From Mesorhizobium sp. M1D.F.Ca.ET.043.01.1.1 (lineage in GTDB: Bacteria > Pseudomonadota > Alphaproteobacteria > Rhizobiales > Rhizobiaceae), in the NCBI RefSeq assembly GCF_003952385.1, contig NZ_CP034444.1, forward strand, positions 1,612,001 through 1,676,000: a stretch of 64,000 bases of DNA. The letters are read 5' to 3'. The position numbers were made by a program, and so were the translations under genes. Below, piece after piece: positions 17,392-27,488 of this stretch (within the stretch, counting starts at the first letter, position 1; each line of letters begins with the position of its first letter). The notes beneath the pieces were generated by a model that saw nothing but the letters and a program-made list of their open reading frames with translations, ran no database searches and was not told the origin of the DNA.

Positions 17392-18342
17392 ATGAAGTCT
17401 GGGGTTCTAAACCTCGTGCTGAAGCGGCTGGCGGTCGCGCTCGTCACCCTTCTGATCGTCCTGTTCGCCGTGTTTTTCGCCACCAGCATGCTGCCTGGCG
17501 ACACAGCGTCGATCCTTCTCGGCCAGGCTGCGACGCCGGAAGCGGTCGCCGGCCTGCGCGAGGCCATGCATCTCAATGATCCGGCGATCCTGCGTTTCCT
17601 GCGCTGGCTTCTCGGCCTCCTCCACGGCGATCTCGGCACCTCCTATGCCAACGAGATGCCGGTCGCGGCGCTGATCGGCGGGCGCTTCGTCAACACCATG
17701 AAGCTTGGCGGCATCACCACGCTGATCTCGGTTCCGCTGGCGCTGACGCTCGGCATAACCGCCGCAATGCTGCGCGGCTCCGTCTACGACCGCGCCGTCA
17801 CCATCCTTTCGATCGGGGTCATCTCCGTGCCGGAGTTCATGGTCGCGACGCTGGCGGTCCTGCTCTTCGCCGTCTATCTCAGATGGCTTCCGGCGCTGTC
17901 CTCGGTCAACGAGGCGCATTCGCTGACCGACATTGTGCGCATCTATGCGATGCCCGTGATCACGCTCACCTTCGTCATCTCCGCCCAGATGATCCGCATG
18001 ACCCGCGCCGCGGTGATCGAAACGCTGTCCACGCCTTATGTCGAGATGGCGCTTCTCAAGGGCGCTTCGCGCAGCCGCATGGTGTTGAGGCATGCGCTTC
18101 CCAACGCTCTGGGCCCGATCGTCAACGCGGTCGCGCTCTCGCTGTCCTATCTGGTCGGCGGCGTCATAATCGTGGAAACGATCTTCAACTATCCCGGCAT
18201 CGCCAAGCTGATGGTCGATGCGGTCGCGACCCGCGACCTGCCGTTGATCCAGAGCTGCGCGATGATCTTCTGCCTCGGCTATCTCCTGCTCATCACCGCG
18301 GCCGACATCGTCGCCATCATGTCCAACCCGAGGCTCAGATGA
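17392..18342 (+). CDS. peptide/opine ABC transporter permease, DppB-like
   Basis: The 316-aa inner-membrane permease has an N-terminal membrane segment (residues about 12-32), a periplasmic loop, and five further segments. The EAA loop reads EMALLKGASRSRMVLRHALPNALGP. It pairs with the permease that overlaps its stop codon in ATGA. It is part of the importer with the SBP upstream and the double-domain ATPase downstream. Confidence 0.88.
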   Translation: MKSGVLNLVLKRLAVALVTLLIVLFAVFFATSMLPGDTASILLGQAATPEAVAGLREAMHLNDPAILRFLRWLLGLLHGDLGTSYANEMPVAALIGGRFVNTMKLGGITTLISVPLALTLGITAAMLRGSVYDRAVTILSIGVISVPEFMVATLAVLLFAVYLRWLPALSSVNEAHSLTDIVRIYAMPVITLTFVISAQMIRMTRAAVIETLSTPYVEMALLKGASRSRMVLRHALPNALGPIVNAVALSLSYLVGGVIIVETIFNYPGIAKLMVDAVATRDLPLIQSCAMIFCLGYLLLITAADIVAIMSNPRLR

Positions 18343-19190
18343 CGATGGCGCGCGCGGCATCCCCCCGACGGTCCTTCCTGGGCCACAGCTACAACCTTGT
18401 CGGCGTCGTCGCTTCGCTGGTCATCCTGGCATGGACGCTGGTCGCGATCTTCGCGCCCTACATCATTCCGCATCCGATCGGCGACATCGTCGACGACGAC
18501 TATTTCGGACCGATGCGCCAGGGACTGTGGCTGGGTTCGGACTATCTGGGGCGCGACATGCTCTCGCGGGTTCTGATGGGCGCGCGCTACACCGTCGGCA
18601 TATCGCTCGCCGCTGTCTCCATCGCCTGCTGTTCGGGCGTCGTGCTGGGGATGATCGCGGCTGTCACCGGCGGCTGGCTCGACACTTGCCTCAGCCGCTT
18701 CCTGGACGCCATGAACTCCATTCCCAGCAAGCTGTTCGGCCTTGTCGTCGTCGCCGCGGTCGGATCGTCGATCCCGGTACTGATCCTGACGCTCGCCGTC
18801 ATCTACATCCCAGGCGCCTATCGCTTCGCGCGGGCGCTCGCCGTCAACATCAACACCATGGACTTCATGACCGTCGCCCGCGTCCGTGGCGAGAGCACCG
18901 TCTATCTCATCGGCTCCGAGATCCTGCCCAACATCATCCGTCCGGTGCTCGCCGACTTCGGCCTGCGTTTCGTCTTCATCGTGCTCTTGCTCTCGGGCTT
19001 GTCTTTCCTTGGGCTTGGCCTGCAGCCGCCTCTAGCCGACTGGGGGGCGCTGGTGCGCGAGAATATCGGCGGCCTGCCTTTCGCGGCCCCCGCCGTCATC
19101 GTGCCTTCGCTGGCGATCGCCAGCCTCACCATCAGCGTCAACCTGCTGATCGACAACCTGCCGCAGAAGATCAGGGACAGGGACGCTTGA
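18339..19190 (+). CDS. peptide/opine ABC transporter permease, DppC-like
   Basis: This 283-aa second permease of the importer starts at ATG 18339, overlapping the TGA of the first permease by four bases. It carries an N-terminal OppC_N-type segment (VGVVASLVILAWTLVAIFAP), the GSDYLGRDMLSRV motif typical of DppC, and a C-terminal FLGLGLQPPLADWG. The EAA loop is in TVARVRGESTVYLIGSEILPN, less canonical than usual. Six membrane spans are expected. Confidence 0.88.
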   Translation: MTMARAASPRRSFLGHSYNLVGVVASLVILAWTLVAIFAPYIIPHPIGDIVDDDYFGPMRQGLWLGSDYLGRDMLSRVLMGARYTVGISLAAVSIACCSGVVLGMIAAVTGGWLDTCLSRFLDAMNSIPSKLFGLVVVAAVGSSIPVLILTLAVIYIPGAYRFARALAVNINTMDFMTVARVRGESTVYLIGSEILPNIIRPVLADFGLRFVFIVLLLSGLSFLGLGLQPPLADWGALVRENIGGLPFAAPAVIVPSLAIASLTISVNLLIDNLPQKIRDRDA

Positions 19191-19192
19191 GC

Positions 19193-20848
<1,656 letters not shown>

Positions 20849-20935
20849 CTACATCGGAATAGGCCGGAAGACTGGGAGTGACGGCAAGTTTTTCAGCCAC
20901 GATTGTGTCACCAGATCAACGCGCAGGCAGGCAGA

Positions 20936-21415
20936 ATGAAGCTTGATCGACTGGACTCTCGCTTGCTTAATATTCTGCAGACCAACAATCGCCACGGCAC
21001 GGAAGAGCTTGGCCAAATGGTCGGCCTGTCGGCAACGGCGGTCCAGCGTCGTATCAAACGGCTTCGGGAAGGGGGAGCAATCGAAGCTGACGTTTCGATC
21101 GTGAAACCCAAGACTGTCGGCCGGCCTATTGCGATGCTCGTGCTGGTTTCGCTCGAGCGCGAACGAGCTGACATCGTCGACCGCTTCAAACAATCGATCC
21201 GCCAGACGCCGGAAGTGATGAACGGCTACTACGTTACGGGAGAAGCAGATTTCGTTCTCATTGTCACATCCCGAAGCATGGAAGATTATGAAGCTTTTAC
21301 CCGGAGATTTTTCTACGAGAATCACGACATCAAGGGGTTCAAGACAATGGTTGTCATGGATCGAGTGAAGGTTGGGTTTTCCATGCCAATCGATTTCGAG
21401 CATTGTCTTGATTGA
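20936..21415 (+). CDS. Lrp/AsnC-family transcriptional regulator (copy 1)
   Basis: The 159-aa product starts MKLDRLDSRLLNILQ, the standard opening of the Lrp helix-turn-helix (residues 4-60, with LSATAVQRRIKRL as recognition helix), followed by an Lrp/AsnC ligand-binding RAM domain. ATG 20936 is chosen over an upstream frame extension because the family starts here. It lies between two importer operons and is probably the amino-acid-responsive regulator of one or both. GAAATTC-containing inverted repeats downstream (21593-21609, 21738-21761) are candidate operators. Confidence 0.84.
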   Translation: MKLDRLDSRLLNILQTNNRHGTEELGQMVGLSATAVQRRIKRLREGGAIEADVSIVKPKTVGRPIAMLVLVSLERERADIVDRFKQSIRQTPEVMNGYYVTGEADFVLIVTSRSMEDYEAFTRRFFYENHDIKGFKTMVVMDRVKVGFSMPIDFEHCLD

Positions 21416-21592
21416 TGATGCGTTTAGGCCTGTCAACGGCGTGGTGCAGGCAGCCCGTGATCTGAATCTCTGCAAGAACGTGCCGCAAAAATGGTCGCGA
21501 GGTGAGCGCCGATCCGAAGACCTGGTTTACCCTGCCGCGGTCCGACTCCGACGCGTTCGGAGCGTTTCCTCTTACAAACCTACGATTGGCAG

Positions 21593-21609
21593 GAATTCTG
21601 CGGAAATTC
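21593..21609. promoter_or_regulatory. imperfect inverted repeat, GAATT-N7-AATTC
   Basis: The two five-base arms surround CTGCGGA. It contains the GAAATTC core shared with the longer palindrome at 21738. It is a possible half of an Lrp-type operator array upstream of the polar amino acid importer. Confidence 0.4.
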
Positions 21610-21737
21610 AATGGACTAAGACGAAATTGCGTGCCCCGACGGACATAAGCTGAGGTTACGTTTTGTAGTCCTCGAGGGTGGAATCCAGATGGAAGCAGTC
21701 AGCCTTGAACAGGAGGGCGCGCAACAGCATCCGTCGC

Positions 21738-21761
21738 CGAATTTCGTTGAACTGAAATTCG
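21738..21761. promoter_or_regulatory. perfect palindrome CGAATTTC-N8-GAAATTCG, candidate Lrp operator
   Basis: Eight-base arms match perfectly around an eight-base spacer, about 125 bases before the importer ATPase start. The neighbouring Lrp gene and the AT-rich core suggest an operator; this is inference. Confidence 0.5.
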
Positions 21762-21798
21762 TCTGTTTCTGCGATTTGACCCCCCTAGGGATCCGAGA

Positions 21799-21900
21799 AT
21801 GACGACCAGCGAAGATCTCGCCGAAATGGACCGTCGATCGGTTCTACATCTCTTCACCACGGCACGGACAGGAGGCGCCTGGGCATGGCTCCTGTTCTGA
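21799..21900 (+). pseudogene. possible N-terminal remnant of a class III aminotransferase
   Basis: An ATG at 21799 opens a 33-codon frame whose start, TSEDLAEMDRRSVLHLFT, resembles the N-terminus of class III aminotransferases (compare ELDRAHLIHPVSS in the intact gene at 13297). The frame then loses similarity and stops at 21900, overlapping the start of the importer ATPase. It looks like the residue of a deleted aminotransferase gene. The match is short, so this is tentative. Confidence 0.4.
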
Positions 21901-22661
21901 AAGTTCGCGAACTTCGCAAGGCGTTCGGCACGGCCCGCGTTCTCAACGGGCTGAGCTTCCAGATGCGGCAAGGCGAGGTCATTTCACTCGTTGGTTCTTC
22001 CGGCTCGGGAAAGAGCACCGCGCTACGCTGCATTAACTTTCTTGAGACCCCGAGCTCCGGTGAGATCGAGGTGATGGGCGATGCGATTTCCGCCTTTGAG
22101 AACGAAAGCCGCGAAACGAAAATCGTCAACGCAGCCAACATCAGGATTTTTCGTCGCCGCATCGCCATGGTGTTTCAGAGCTTCAACCTGTGGCCCCATC
22201 GAACCGTGCTCGGGAATGTGACCGAAGCACTGATCTACGTACTGCGGAAGGGCAAGCGGGAGGCGAATGAGGCAGCGCTTGGCGCTTTATCCAAAGTGGG
22301 CATGGCCGACTTTGGCCACCGGTATCCAAGCCAGCTTTCGGGTGGGCAGCAGCAGCGCGTGGCAATCGCGCGCGTTTTGGCGATGGAGCCCAAGCTGATG
22401 CTTTTTGATGAACCAACTTCCGCGCTTGATCCCGAACTTGTCGGCGAGGTCTTGAAGGTCATCCGAACGCTTGCCGGCGACGGAGCGACCATTCTCCTCG
22501 TCACGCATGAAATGAGGTTCGCACGAGAGGTGTCGAACCGAATGATATTCCTGCACAACGGTATCGTTGAGCAGGATGCCGTGCCGGAAGAACTGTTTCG
22601 AAATCCCGCATCCGAGGCGGTGAACCGGTTCCTATCCAGCGTTATTTCAACTGCCGCCTGA
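21885..22661 (+). CDS. polar amino acid/opine ABC transporter ATPase (HisP/OccP-like)
   Basis: This 258-aa single-domain ABC ATPase has Walker [11 protein letters not shown]-loop [17 protein letters not shown], signature [15 protein letters not shown], Walker [15 protein letters not shown] and H-loop [11 protein letters not shown]. The insertion between Walker A and the Q-loop ([21 protein letters not shown]) is characteristic of the histidine/octopine subgroup. It is placed before its binding protein and two permeases, making a complete importer. Its first bases overlap a short remnant frame. Confidence 0.87.
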   Translation: MAPVLKVRELRKAFGTARVLNGLSFQMRQGEVISLVGSSGSGKSTALRCINFLETPSSGEIEVMGDAISAFENESRETKIVNAANIRIFRRRIAMVFQSFNLWPHRTVLGNVTEALIYVLRKGKREANEAALGALSKVGMADFGHRYPSQLSGGQQQRVAIARVLAMEPKLMLFDEPTSALDPELVGEVLKVIRTLAGDGATILLVTHEMRFAREVSNRMIFLHNGIVEQDAVPEELFRNPASEAVNRFLSSVISTAA

Positions 22662-22701
22662 TGGCGGCCATCAAACAGAAAGCAAAGAGGGGTAACTCAA
22701 A

Positions 22702-23520
22702 ATGCTCGTAAAGAACACACTTCGCTCAATCTGCCTATCCGGCCTGATGGCGGCGGCGGCAATAGGCGTCGCATGGGCCGAGGACGGCGTCTTACGCGTG
22801 GGCACCGAAGGCGATGCCCCGCAGTTCAGCATGGCCGACGCCAACGGCAACGTTACCGGCTTCGACGCCGATATCGCCAACGGCATTTGCGCCGAGCTTA
22901 AGGTCAAATGCAAATTCGTGGTCCAGACGTTCAGTTCCTTGGTTCCGTCGATGGACAGCGATCGCTTTGATGTCATCATCTCGGGTCTCGGCATCACCAA
23001 CGAAAGAATGAAGAAGATCGACTACTCCGTCCCCTATGCAACCACACCCCAGTATTTCGTGGTTCCGAAGGATTCTTCGCTCATGGGACTAAAGAGTCTT
23101 GCGGAAATCGAGAAGGGGCTGGCCGGCAAGACCATAGGTGTCGTGAATGGCACCACATACGCGCAGTTCATCAAGAAACATATTCCGACCGCGGACCTGA
23201 AGACCTACGACGCCACGACCCAACAGAATTCCGATCTGGCGGCAGGCCGGCTTGACGCTGCATTCGGCGATTCCCCGACCTGGGTCGACTTCCTCGGCTC
23301 ACCGGACGGCGCCAACTTTGCCCGCATCGACGTCAAGGTCACCGGAGCGGACGATCACGAAGCGCTGGGCTATGGCATGGGTGTTGGCCTGCGCAAGGGC
23401 AATACCGAACTCAAGGCCAAGCTCGACGGCGCGCTCTGCAACATGATCGACAGCGGCAAGGTGAAGGCTGCCTCGGAAAACTGGTTCAAGGACGACTACA
23501 CCATCGCGTGCAACAAGTAA
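22702..23520 (+). CDS. polar amino acid ABC transporter substrate-binding protein
   Basis: This 272-aa family 3 periplasmic binding protein (HisJ/GlnH-like) has a Sec signal peptide (residues 1-26, cleavage after AWA). Ligand-binding landmarks are GFDADIANGICAEL, SSLVPSMDSDRFDVIISGLGIT and the hinge GKTIGVVNGTTY. The GAGGGG ribosome-binding site precedes the ATG. It supplies substrate to the two permeases downstream. The ligand is probably a basic or polar amino acid or opine, not determined. Confidence 0.88.
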   Translation: MLVKNTLRSICLSGLMAAAAIGVAWAEDGVLRVGTEGDAPQFSMADANGNVTGFDADIANGICAELKVKCKFVVQTFSSLVPSMDSDRFDVIISGLGITNERMKKIDYSVPYATTPQYFVVPKDSSLMGLKSLAEIEKGLAGKTIGVVNGTTYAQFIKKHIPTADLKTYDATTQQNSDLAAGRLDAAFGDSPTWVDFLGSPDGANFARIDVKVTGADDHEALGYGMGVGLRKGNTELKAKLDGALCNMIDSGKVKAASENWFKDDYTIACNK

Positions 23521-23535
23521 TCACCCGACAGGCAA

Positions 23536-23566
23536 CAGACCGTCGCGGCAATGTCGCGACGGTCTG
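23536..23566 (+). terminator. perfect 12-bp hairpin between binding-protein and permease genes
   Basis: CAGACCGTCGCG (23536-23547) pairs completely with CGCGACGGTCTG (23555-23566) around the loop GCAATGT. It has no T-run and sits 15 bases after the binding-protein stop. It probably protects the binding-protein mRNA and lowers permease expression. Confidence 0.75.
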
Positions 23567-23579
23567 ATGGAATGTTTTC

Positions 23580-24293
23580 ATGTTGCACGATATCTGGGTG
23601 CTGATGGTCGAGAAGGGCTGGCTCCTCGCGCTGCTGCGCGGGGCCGGTATCACGCTTCTCATCGGCTTTGTTGGCGTGGTTGTAGGATTGGCGGCGGCGA
23701 TACCGCTTGCCATCCTTCGTTGGCGTCAGGTTCCTGTTCTGTCACAGCTTGTTGATGCCTACAGCATCATCATCCGCGGCGTTCCGGGACTACTGGTCAT
23801 TTATCTCCTGTTCTTCGGCTCCGTCGACTGGGTGCAAAGCATTGCCTCGGCGTTCGGCTACGCGGATAGCGCCGAAAACGCCTATCCATTCCTTATCGGC
23901 ATTGTCGCGATCGCCGCCATCTCATGCGCGTACTCGATAGAAGTCATACGAGGCGCGCTGCAGGCAGTTCCCATTGGCCTCCTGGAGGCGGCTCGATCGC
24001 TTTCTTTGTCGCCACGCGTGACCTTTTTTCGCGTGACGCTACCGCTCGCCCTCAGACTGGCTCTGGGTGGGATCAACAACGTGTGGCAGATGACGATCAA
24101 GGATACCTCGCTCGTATCAGTGGTCGGTATGCAGGAACTGATGCGAGCGGCAGCGGTCGCCGCAGGAATCACGCGCTCGCCGCTTCTATTCTATTGCATG
24201 GCGGCCGCGATGTTCTTCGCCATGACCGCCGTGAGCCAGGTTCTGTTCAACCGCGCCGAGAAATATTTCAACCGCGGCTTTAGTAGAGGTTAG
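23580..24293 (+). CDS. polar amino acid ABC transporter permease 1 (HisQ/OccQ-like)
   Basis: The 237-aa permease of the His/Glu/Gln/Arg/opine subfamily has about five membrane spans. The EAA loop reads GLLEAARSLSLSPRVTFFRVTLPLALRLALGG, and the short motif YSIIIRGVPGLLVIYLLFF is typical. The gene lies 59 bases after the binding protein, with an intervening hairpin. It forms a heterodimer with the next permease, which starts one base after its stop. Confidence 0.87.
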   Translation: MLHDIWVLMVEKGWLLALLRGAGITLLIGFVGVVVGLAAAIPLAILRWRQVPVLSQLVDAYSIIIRGVPGLLVIYLLFFGSVDWVQSIASAFGYADSAENAYPFLIGIVAIAAISCAYSIEVIRGALQAVPIGLLEAARSLSLSPRVTFFRVTLPLALRLALGGINNVWQMTIKDTSLVSVVGMQELMRAAAVAAGITRSPLLFYCMAAAMFFAMTAVSQVLFNRAEKYFNRGFSRG

Positions 24294-24294
24294 G

Positions 24295-24987
24295 ATGGAT
24301 TCCAGCATCGTTACATATGCGGTTCCATTTCTCCTCACCGGCGCGAAGACGACCCTGCTCATTGCAGCTTTCGGCGTCGGTCTTGGATTACCATTCGGCA
24401 TCCTGCTGGCAACAGCCCGCATTTCCCAGACCGGCACGGTTCGCAAATGCGCCGATTTCTACTGCGCGGTCTTCAGGGGCACACCGATGCTCGTACAGAT
24501 CTTTGTGATCTATTACGGCCTCGCGCAGATAGGTTTCATACGCCACAACGCGGTTTTATGGTGGCTGATCGGCGACAGTCTTCACGCTGCCATCCTTGCC
24601 GTCATTCTCAACACCGGTGCCTATACGGCGGAGATCTTCCGTACTGCCCTGCTCTCGCTGCCGCGCGGACTGATCGAGGCGGCAGAGGCCTGCGGCATGT
24701 CCGGATGGGTGGTCTTCCACCGTATCAAGTTTCCCCTGGCGCTGCGTCAGGCCGTGCCTTCCTACAGCACCGAAGTCGCCGTTATCGTCAAGGAATCGAG
24801 CCTTGCCTCCACCATAACGGTGCTTGAAATCACCGGCTACGCGAAACGGCTGATGAGCGAGACATTCGCCATCTTGGAAATCTTCGTCGTCACCGCTGCC
24901 TTCTATCTTGCAATCAACGTCGTCTGTTTGACTGCCCTGCATGCCATCGAAAGGCGTCTGTCTTTCGAACGGCATTCCGCACGCTGA
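24295..24987 (+). CDS. polar amino acid ABC transporter permease 2 (HisM/OccM-like)
   Basis: This 230-aa permease has the motif YCAVFRGTPMLVQIFVIYYGL and EAA loop GLIEAAEACGMSGWVVFHRIKFPLALRQAVPS. It is tightly coupled to the first permease. Eleven bases downstream begins the cupin gene, so uptake and metabolism genes share a transcript. Confidence 0.87.
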   Translation: MDSSIVTYAVPFLLTGAKTTLLIAAFGVGLGLPFGILLATARISQTGTVRKCADFYCAVFRGTPMLVQIFVIYYGLAQIGFIRHNAVLWWLIGDSLHAAILAVILNTGAYTAEIFRTALLSLPRGLIEAAEACGMSGWVVFHRIKFPLALRQAVPSYSTEVAVIVKESSLASTITVLEITGYAKRLMSETFAILEIFVVTAAFYLAINVVCLTALHAIERRLSFERHSAR

Positions 24988-24998
24988 AAGGGTGCCCT

Positions 24999-25352
24999 AT
25001 GTCCAAGCTTACCTTTTTCGATCAGAACAATCTCCCCGAACCCAGGAGAGGCGAACCGCTGCCGGAACGGCGCGTGGAAGGTGATCCCCGGTTTCTAACT
25101 TGGGATATCGCGCAGACCGCTGATGGCCAAGTACAGGCTGGCGTATGGGAGGCCACGCCTGGCGCTTATCGTTCCATCAAAGGCGGGACCTTCGAATTTT
25201 GCTACATCCTTTCGGGGGTTTCGGAACTCATCGAGGATGGGTTCGAGCCGCGCCGAATTGCAGCGGGCGATGCCTTCGTCATGCACCCAGGATTCACGGG
25301 GGTCTGGCGGGTGATCGAGCCCACCCGGAAGCTCTGGGTCTCGCGCGATTGA
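24999..25352 (+). CDS. small cupin protein (copy 2)
   Basis: The 117-aa cupin_3/DUF861-type protein is the same length as copy 1 (5571-5924) and shares blocks such as AGVWEATPG, TFEFCYILSGVSE and MHPGFTGVWRVIEP. It is encoded between the importer and a PuuB-like oxidase. The cupin plus oxidase pairing therefore occurs twice in this window, which suggests that the cupin acts on, or protects from, an oxidase product. The function is unproved. Confidence 0.8.
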   Translation: MSKLTFFDQNNLPEPRRGEPLPERRVEGDPRFLTWDIAQTADGQVQAGVWEATPGAYRSIKGGTFEFCYILSGVSELIEDGFEPRRIAAGDAFVMHPGFTGVWRVIEPTRKLWVSRD

Positions 25353-25372
25353 GCGCGTGGATTGAACCAGAG

Positions 25373-26707
25373 ATGCACGCCATGGATCCCATCTCCGCGC
25401 GTCCGTTTAAGTCCACGCCGTACTGGTGGGACGACTGCGCGTTTTCTGCTCTGCCGGTGTGGCCGGTGATCCCCAGATGCGACGTCGCCATCGTCGGCGG
25501 TGGCTATGCGGGCCTGTCGGCTGCCATCGAGGTCGCGAGGGCCGGACGCAGCGTTCAGCTTTTCGACCGGCAACCGATAGGGCAAGCCGCGTCCAGCCGA
25601 AACGGCGGTATGGCGAGCGGCAGCATAAGGCCAAGCCGCAAACAATTGATCCGTAGGTTTGGTGAAGCCCGCGCCAATGGCATCTTGATGGAAGGAAAGG
25701 CTGCGCGAGATGATCTCTGGGCCTTTCTCGAAGGGGAGCAGGTGGAGTGCGACTTTTTCCTTTCTGGCCTTTTCGACGGAGCGATAAATGAACGCGAATG
25801 CGAAGAGTTGAGCCGATACGCCGAGTTGTTGCAACGTTTCCTAGGGATTGAGGCATTTTCAGTTTCCCGTGCAGAAGTATCGCGATACATCGGCACGGAG
25901 GTCTACGCGGGTGGCTTCGCGCGCATGGACATTGGTGGTCTTCATCCCGCCAAGCTGCTGGCCGGCATATTGCGGGTCGCCCGGGCAACCGATGCGGTCA
26001 TTCACGAGGATACGGCGGTGCTGGGGATGGTCGCCGAGGCCGGCGGCGTGCGTGTCGCCACATCGCGTGGCGAGGTCTTCGCCAAGAAGGTGCTGGTGTG
26101 CACCAATGCCTATACTGACGACTTCGATCCCTGGCTTCGCCGTCGTCTCGTGCCGGTGCGGAGCCGTATCGTCGCCACCGAGCCTCTAGGCAACGGCGTC
26201 ATGGAACGCCTGATGCCGAAGCGCATGATGTACGGCGACACGAGGCAGCTCAGCTACTACTATCGTCCGTCGCCAGACGGCTCGCGCATTCTATTTGGCG
26301 GGCGCGACGGCACGACGGAAGGAGATCCGCTTTCGCCCACCACACACCTGGGCTTCGAACTCGGCCGCATATTTCCCGAACTGGCTGGTGTTGGCCTCAC
26401 GCATAGCTGGTTCGGCCAAGTCGCCATGAACCGCGATATGATTCCGCGAATGTTTACCGTAGGGAATACGGTCTATGCTACCGGGTTCTGCGGATCCGGC
26501 GTGGTTTGGGCGCGCTGGCTCGGCAAGAAGGCTGCCTTCAAACTTCTTGGCCAGACAGAGAAGGCCCTGTCGGCCTTCGACTTCGACCCGCCGAAGGCAG
26601 TGCCATTCTTCCAGGGCAAACCATGGTTTATCCCGTTCGTCTATTCGCTCTACGCGTGGAGGGATAAGCGTGCAATGCGCCGCAAGAATGAGCGCGAGAA
26701 ACGGTGA
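25373..26707 (+). CDS. FAD-dependent amine/amino-acid oxidase, PuuB-like (copy 2)
   Basis: The 444-aa DAO-fold flavoprotein has the FAD motif DVAIVGGGYAGLSAAIEVA (residues about 35-53) and ASSRNGGMASGSIRPS. The C-terminal TGFCGSGVVWARWLG binds FAD. The N-terminal STPYWWDD is characteristic of this family. ATG 25373 is chosen; ATG 25382 is nearly as good. It is co-transcribed with cupin copy 2 and the importer, so the imported compound is probably its substrate or a precursor of it. It is a relative, not a close copy, of the enzyme at 10165. Confidence 0.83.
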   Translation: MHAMDPISARPFKSTPYWWDDCAFSALPVWPVIPRCDVAIVGGGYAGLSAAIEVARAGRSVQLFDRQPIGQAASSRNGGMASGSIRPSRKQLIRRFGEARANGILMEGKAARDDLWAFLEGEQVECDFFLSGLFDGAINERECEELSRYAELLQRFLGIEAFSVSRAEVSRYIGTEVYAGGFARMDIGGLHPAKLLAGILRVARATDAVIHEDTAVLGMVAEAGGVRVATSRGEVFAKKVLVCTNAYTDDFDPWLRRRLVPVRSRIVATEPLGNGVMERLMPKRMMYGDTRQLSYYYRPSPDGSRILFGGRDGTTEGDPLSPTTHLGFELGRIFPELAGVGLTHSWFGQVAMNRDMIPRMFTVGNTVYATGFCGSGVVWARWLGKKAAFKLLGQTEKALSAFDFDPPKAVPFFQGKPWFIPFVYSLYAWRDKRAMRRKNEREKR

Positions 26708-26789
26708 TGATCTTTTTCAGCGGTCGCGCGCATGGTTTTGCGATGCCTTCGCGGTGCGCAAGACCCTAGTTCGGCGCGGCCACTGCTGA

Positions 26790-27266
26790 CTACATCGGGA
26801 ACAGGCTTGGCAGAGGCATGTGCGCCTTGACGATGGGAGACTTCAGCACCACGAAACTGAAATACTTGTCGATGCCGATGTCCATGTCGGTCAGCCGCTC
26901 CATGATGGTCTGATACTCGCCGATGCCGGCGGTCACAAATTTCATCAAATAGTCGTAGCCGCCCGAGACGAGGTGGCATTCGATGACCTGGTCGATCTTC
27001 TCGACGACGGCGAGAAAGCGGGCGAAGTCGACCTGGCGATGGTTCTTCAAGGTGATCTCGGTGAAGACGGTCAGCGTCTGACCGAGCTTGCCGAGATTGA
27101 CCTGCGCGGAATAGCCTTCGATGTAGCCTTCCGACTGGAGTTTCTTGACCCGCATCAAGCATGGGCTGGGCGACAGGTGCACCAGCTCGGCTAGTTCCAC
27201 ATTGGTGATGCGGCCGTTCTTCTGCAGTTCGTGCAAAATCTTGATGTCGATCCGATCGAGCTTCAT
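26790..27266 (-). CDS. Lrp/AsnC-family transcriptional regulator (copy 2)
   Basis: The 158-aa product starts MKLDRIDIKILHELQ, with the HTH at residues 4-60 (LSPSPCLMRVKKL) and a RAM ligand-binding domain after it. The start is fixed at ATG 27266 by the family N-terminus; the open frame extends 11 codons upstream. It is convergent with the oxidase copy 2 gene and divergent from the DadA-like oxidase at 27489. An inverted repeat ACAGCA-N5-TGCTGT (27291-27307) just upstream of its start may be its autoregulatory site. Confidence 0.85.
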   Translation of the reverse strand: MKLDRIDIKILHELQKNGRITNVELAELVHLSPSPCLMRVKKLQSEGYIEGYSAQVNLGKLGQTLTVFTEITLKNHRQVDFARFLAVVEKIDQVIECHLVSGGYDYLMKFVTAGIGEYQTIMERLTDMDIGIDKYFSFVVLKSPIVKAHMPLPSLFPM

Positions 27267-27290
27267 GGCAGTCTCCACGGAAAGCGTGCC

Positions 27291-27307
27291 ACAGCACAAA
27301 ATGCTGT
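27291..27307. promoter_or_regulatory. inverted repeat ACAGCA-N5-TGCTGT, candidate Lrp operator
   Basis: Perfect six-base arms lie in the 222-base divergent gap between Lrp copy 2 and the DadA-like oxidase, 25 bases upstream of the Lrp start. The position suits autoregulation or control of both genes. Confidence 0.5.
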
Positions 27308-27488
27308 CATGTAAGATCCATCGAGACTATCACAGCCCGCCGGCCTGTCCATCCGAAGGAATACCGCTTGAAGCGCAAGGACTCCCGATTTCAGCGCGGT
27401 CGCCGAAATAAAATTCTGCTTCAGCCTCAACTGCAGCAGCGACTGCCTGCCAAGCACGCTAGACTGAGGCTTCAAGGCAGAGAGGACC

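Larger units (their letters stand above)
21416..21798. other. non-coding stretch before the polar amino acid importer
   Basis: About 380 bases hold no convincing gene. They contain the two GAAATTC palindromes and, at the end, lead into a short aminotransferase-like remnant. Confidence 0.45.

Noticed and set aside
21372..21653. Plus-strand 93-codon frame after Lrp copy 1
   Set aside because: It overlaps the Lrp 3' end, shows no domain and has the composition of a non-coding frame.
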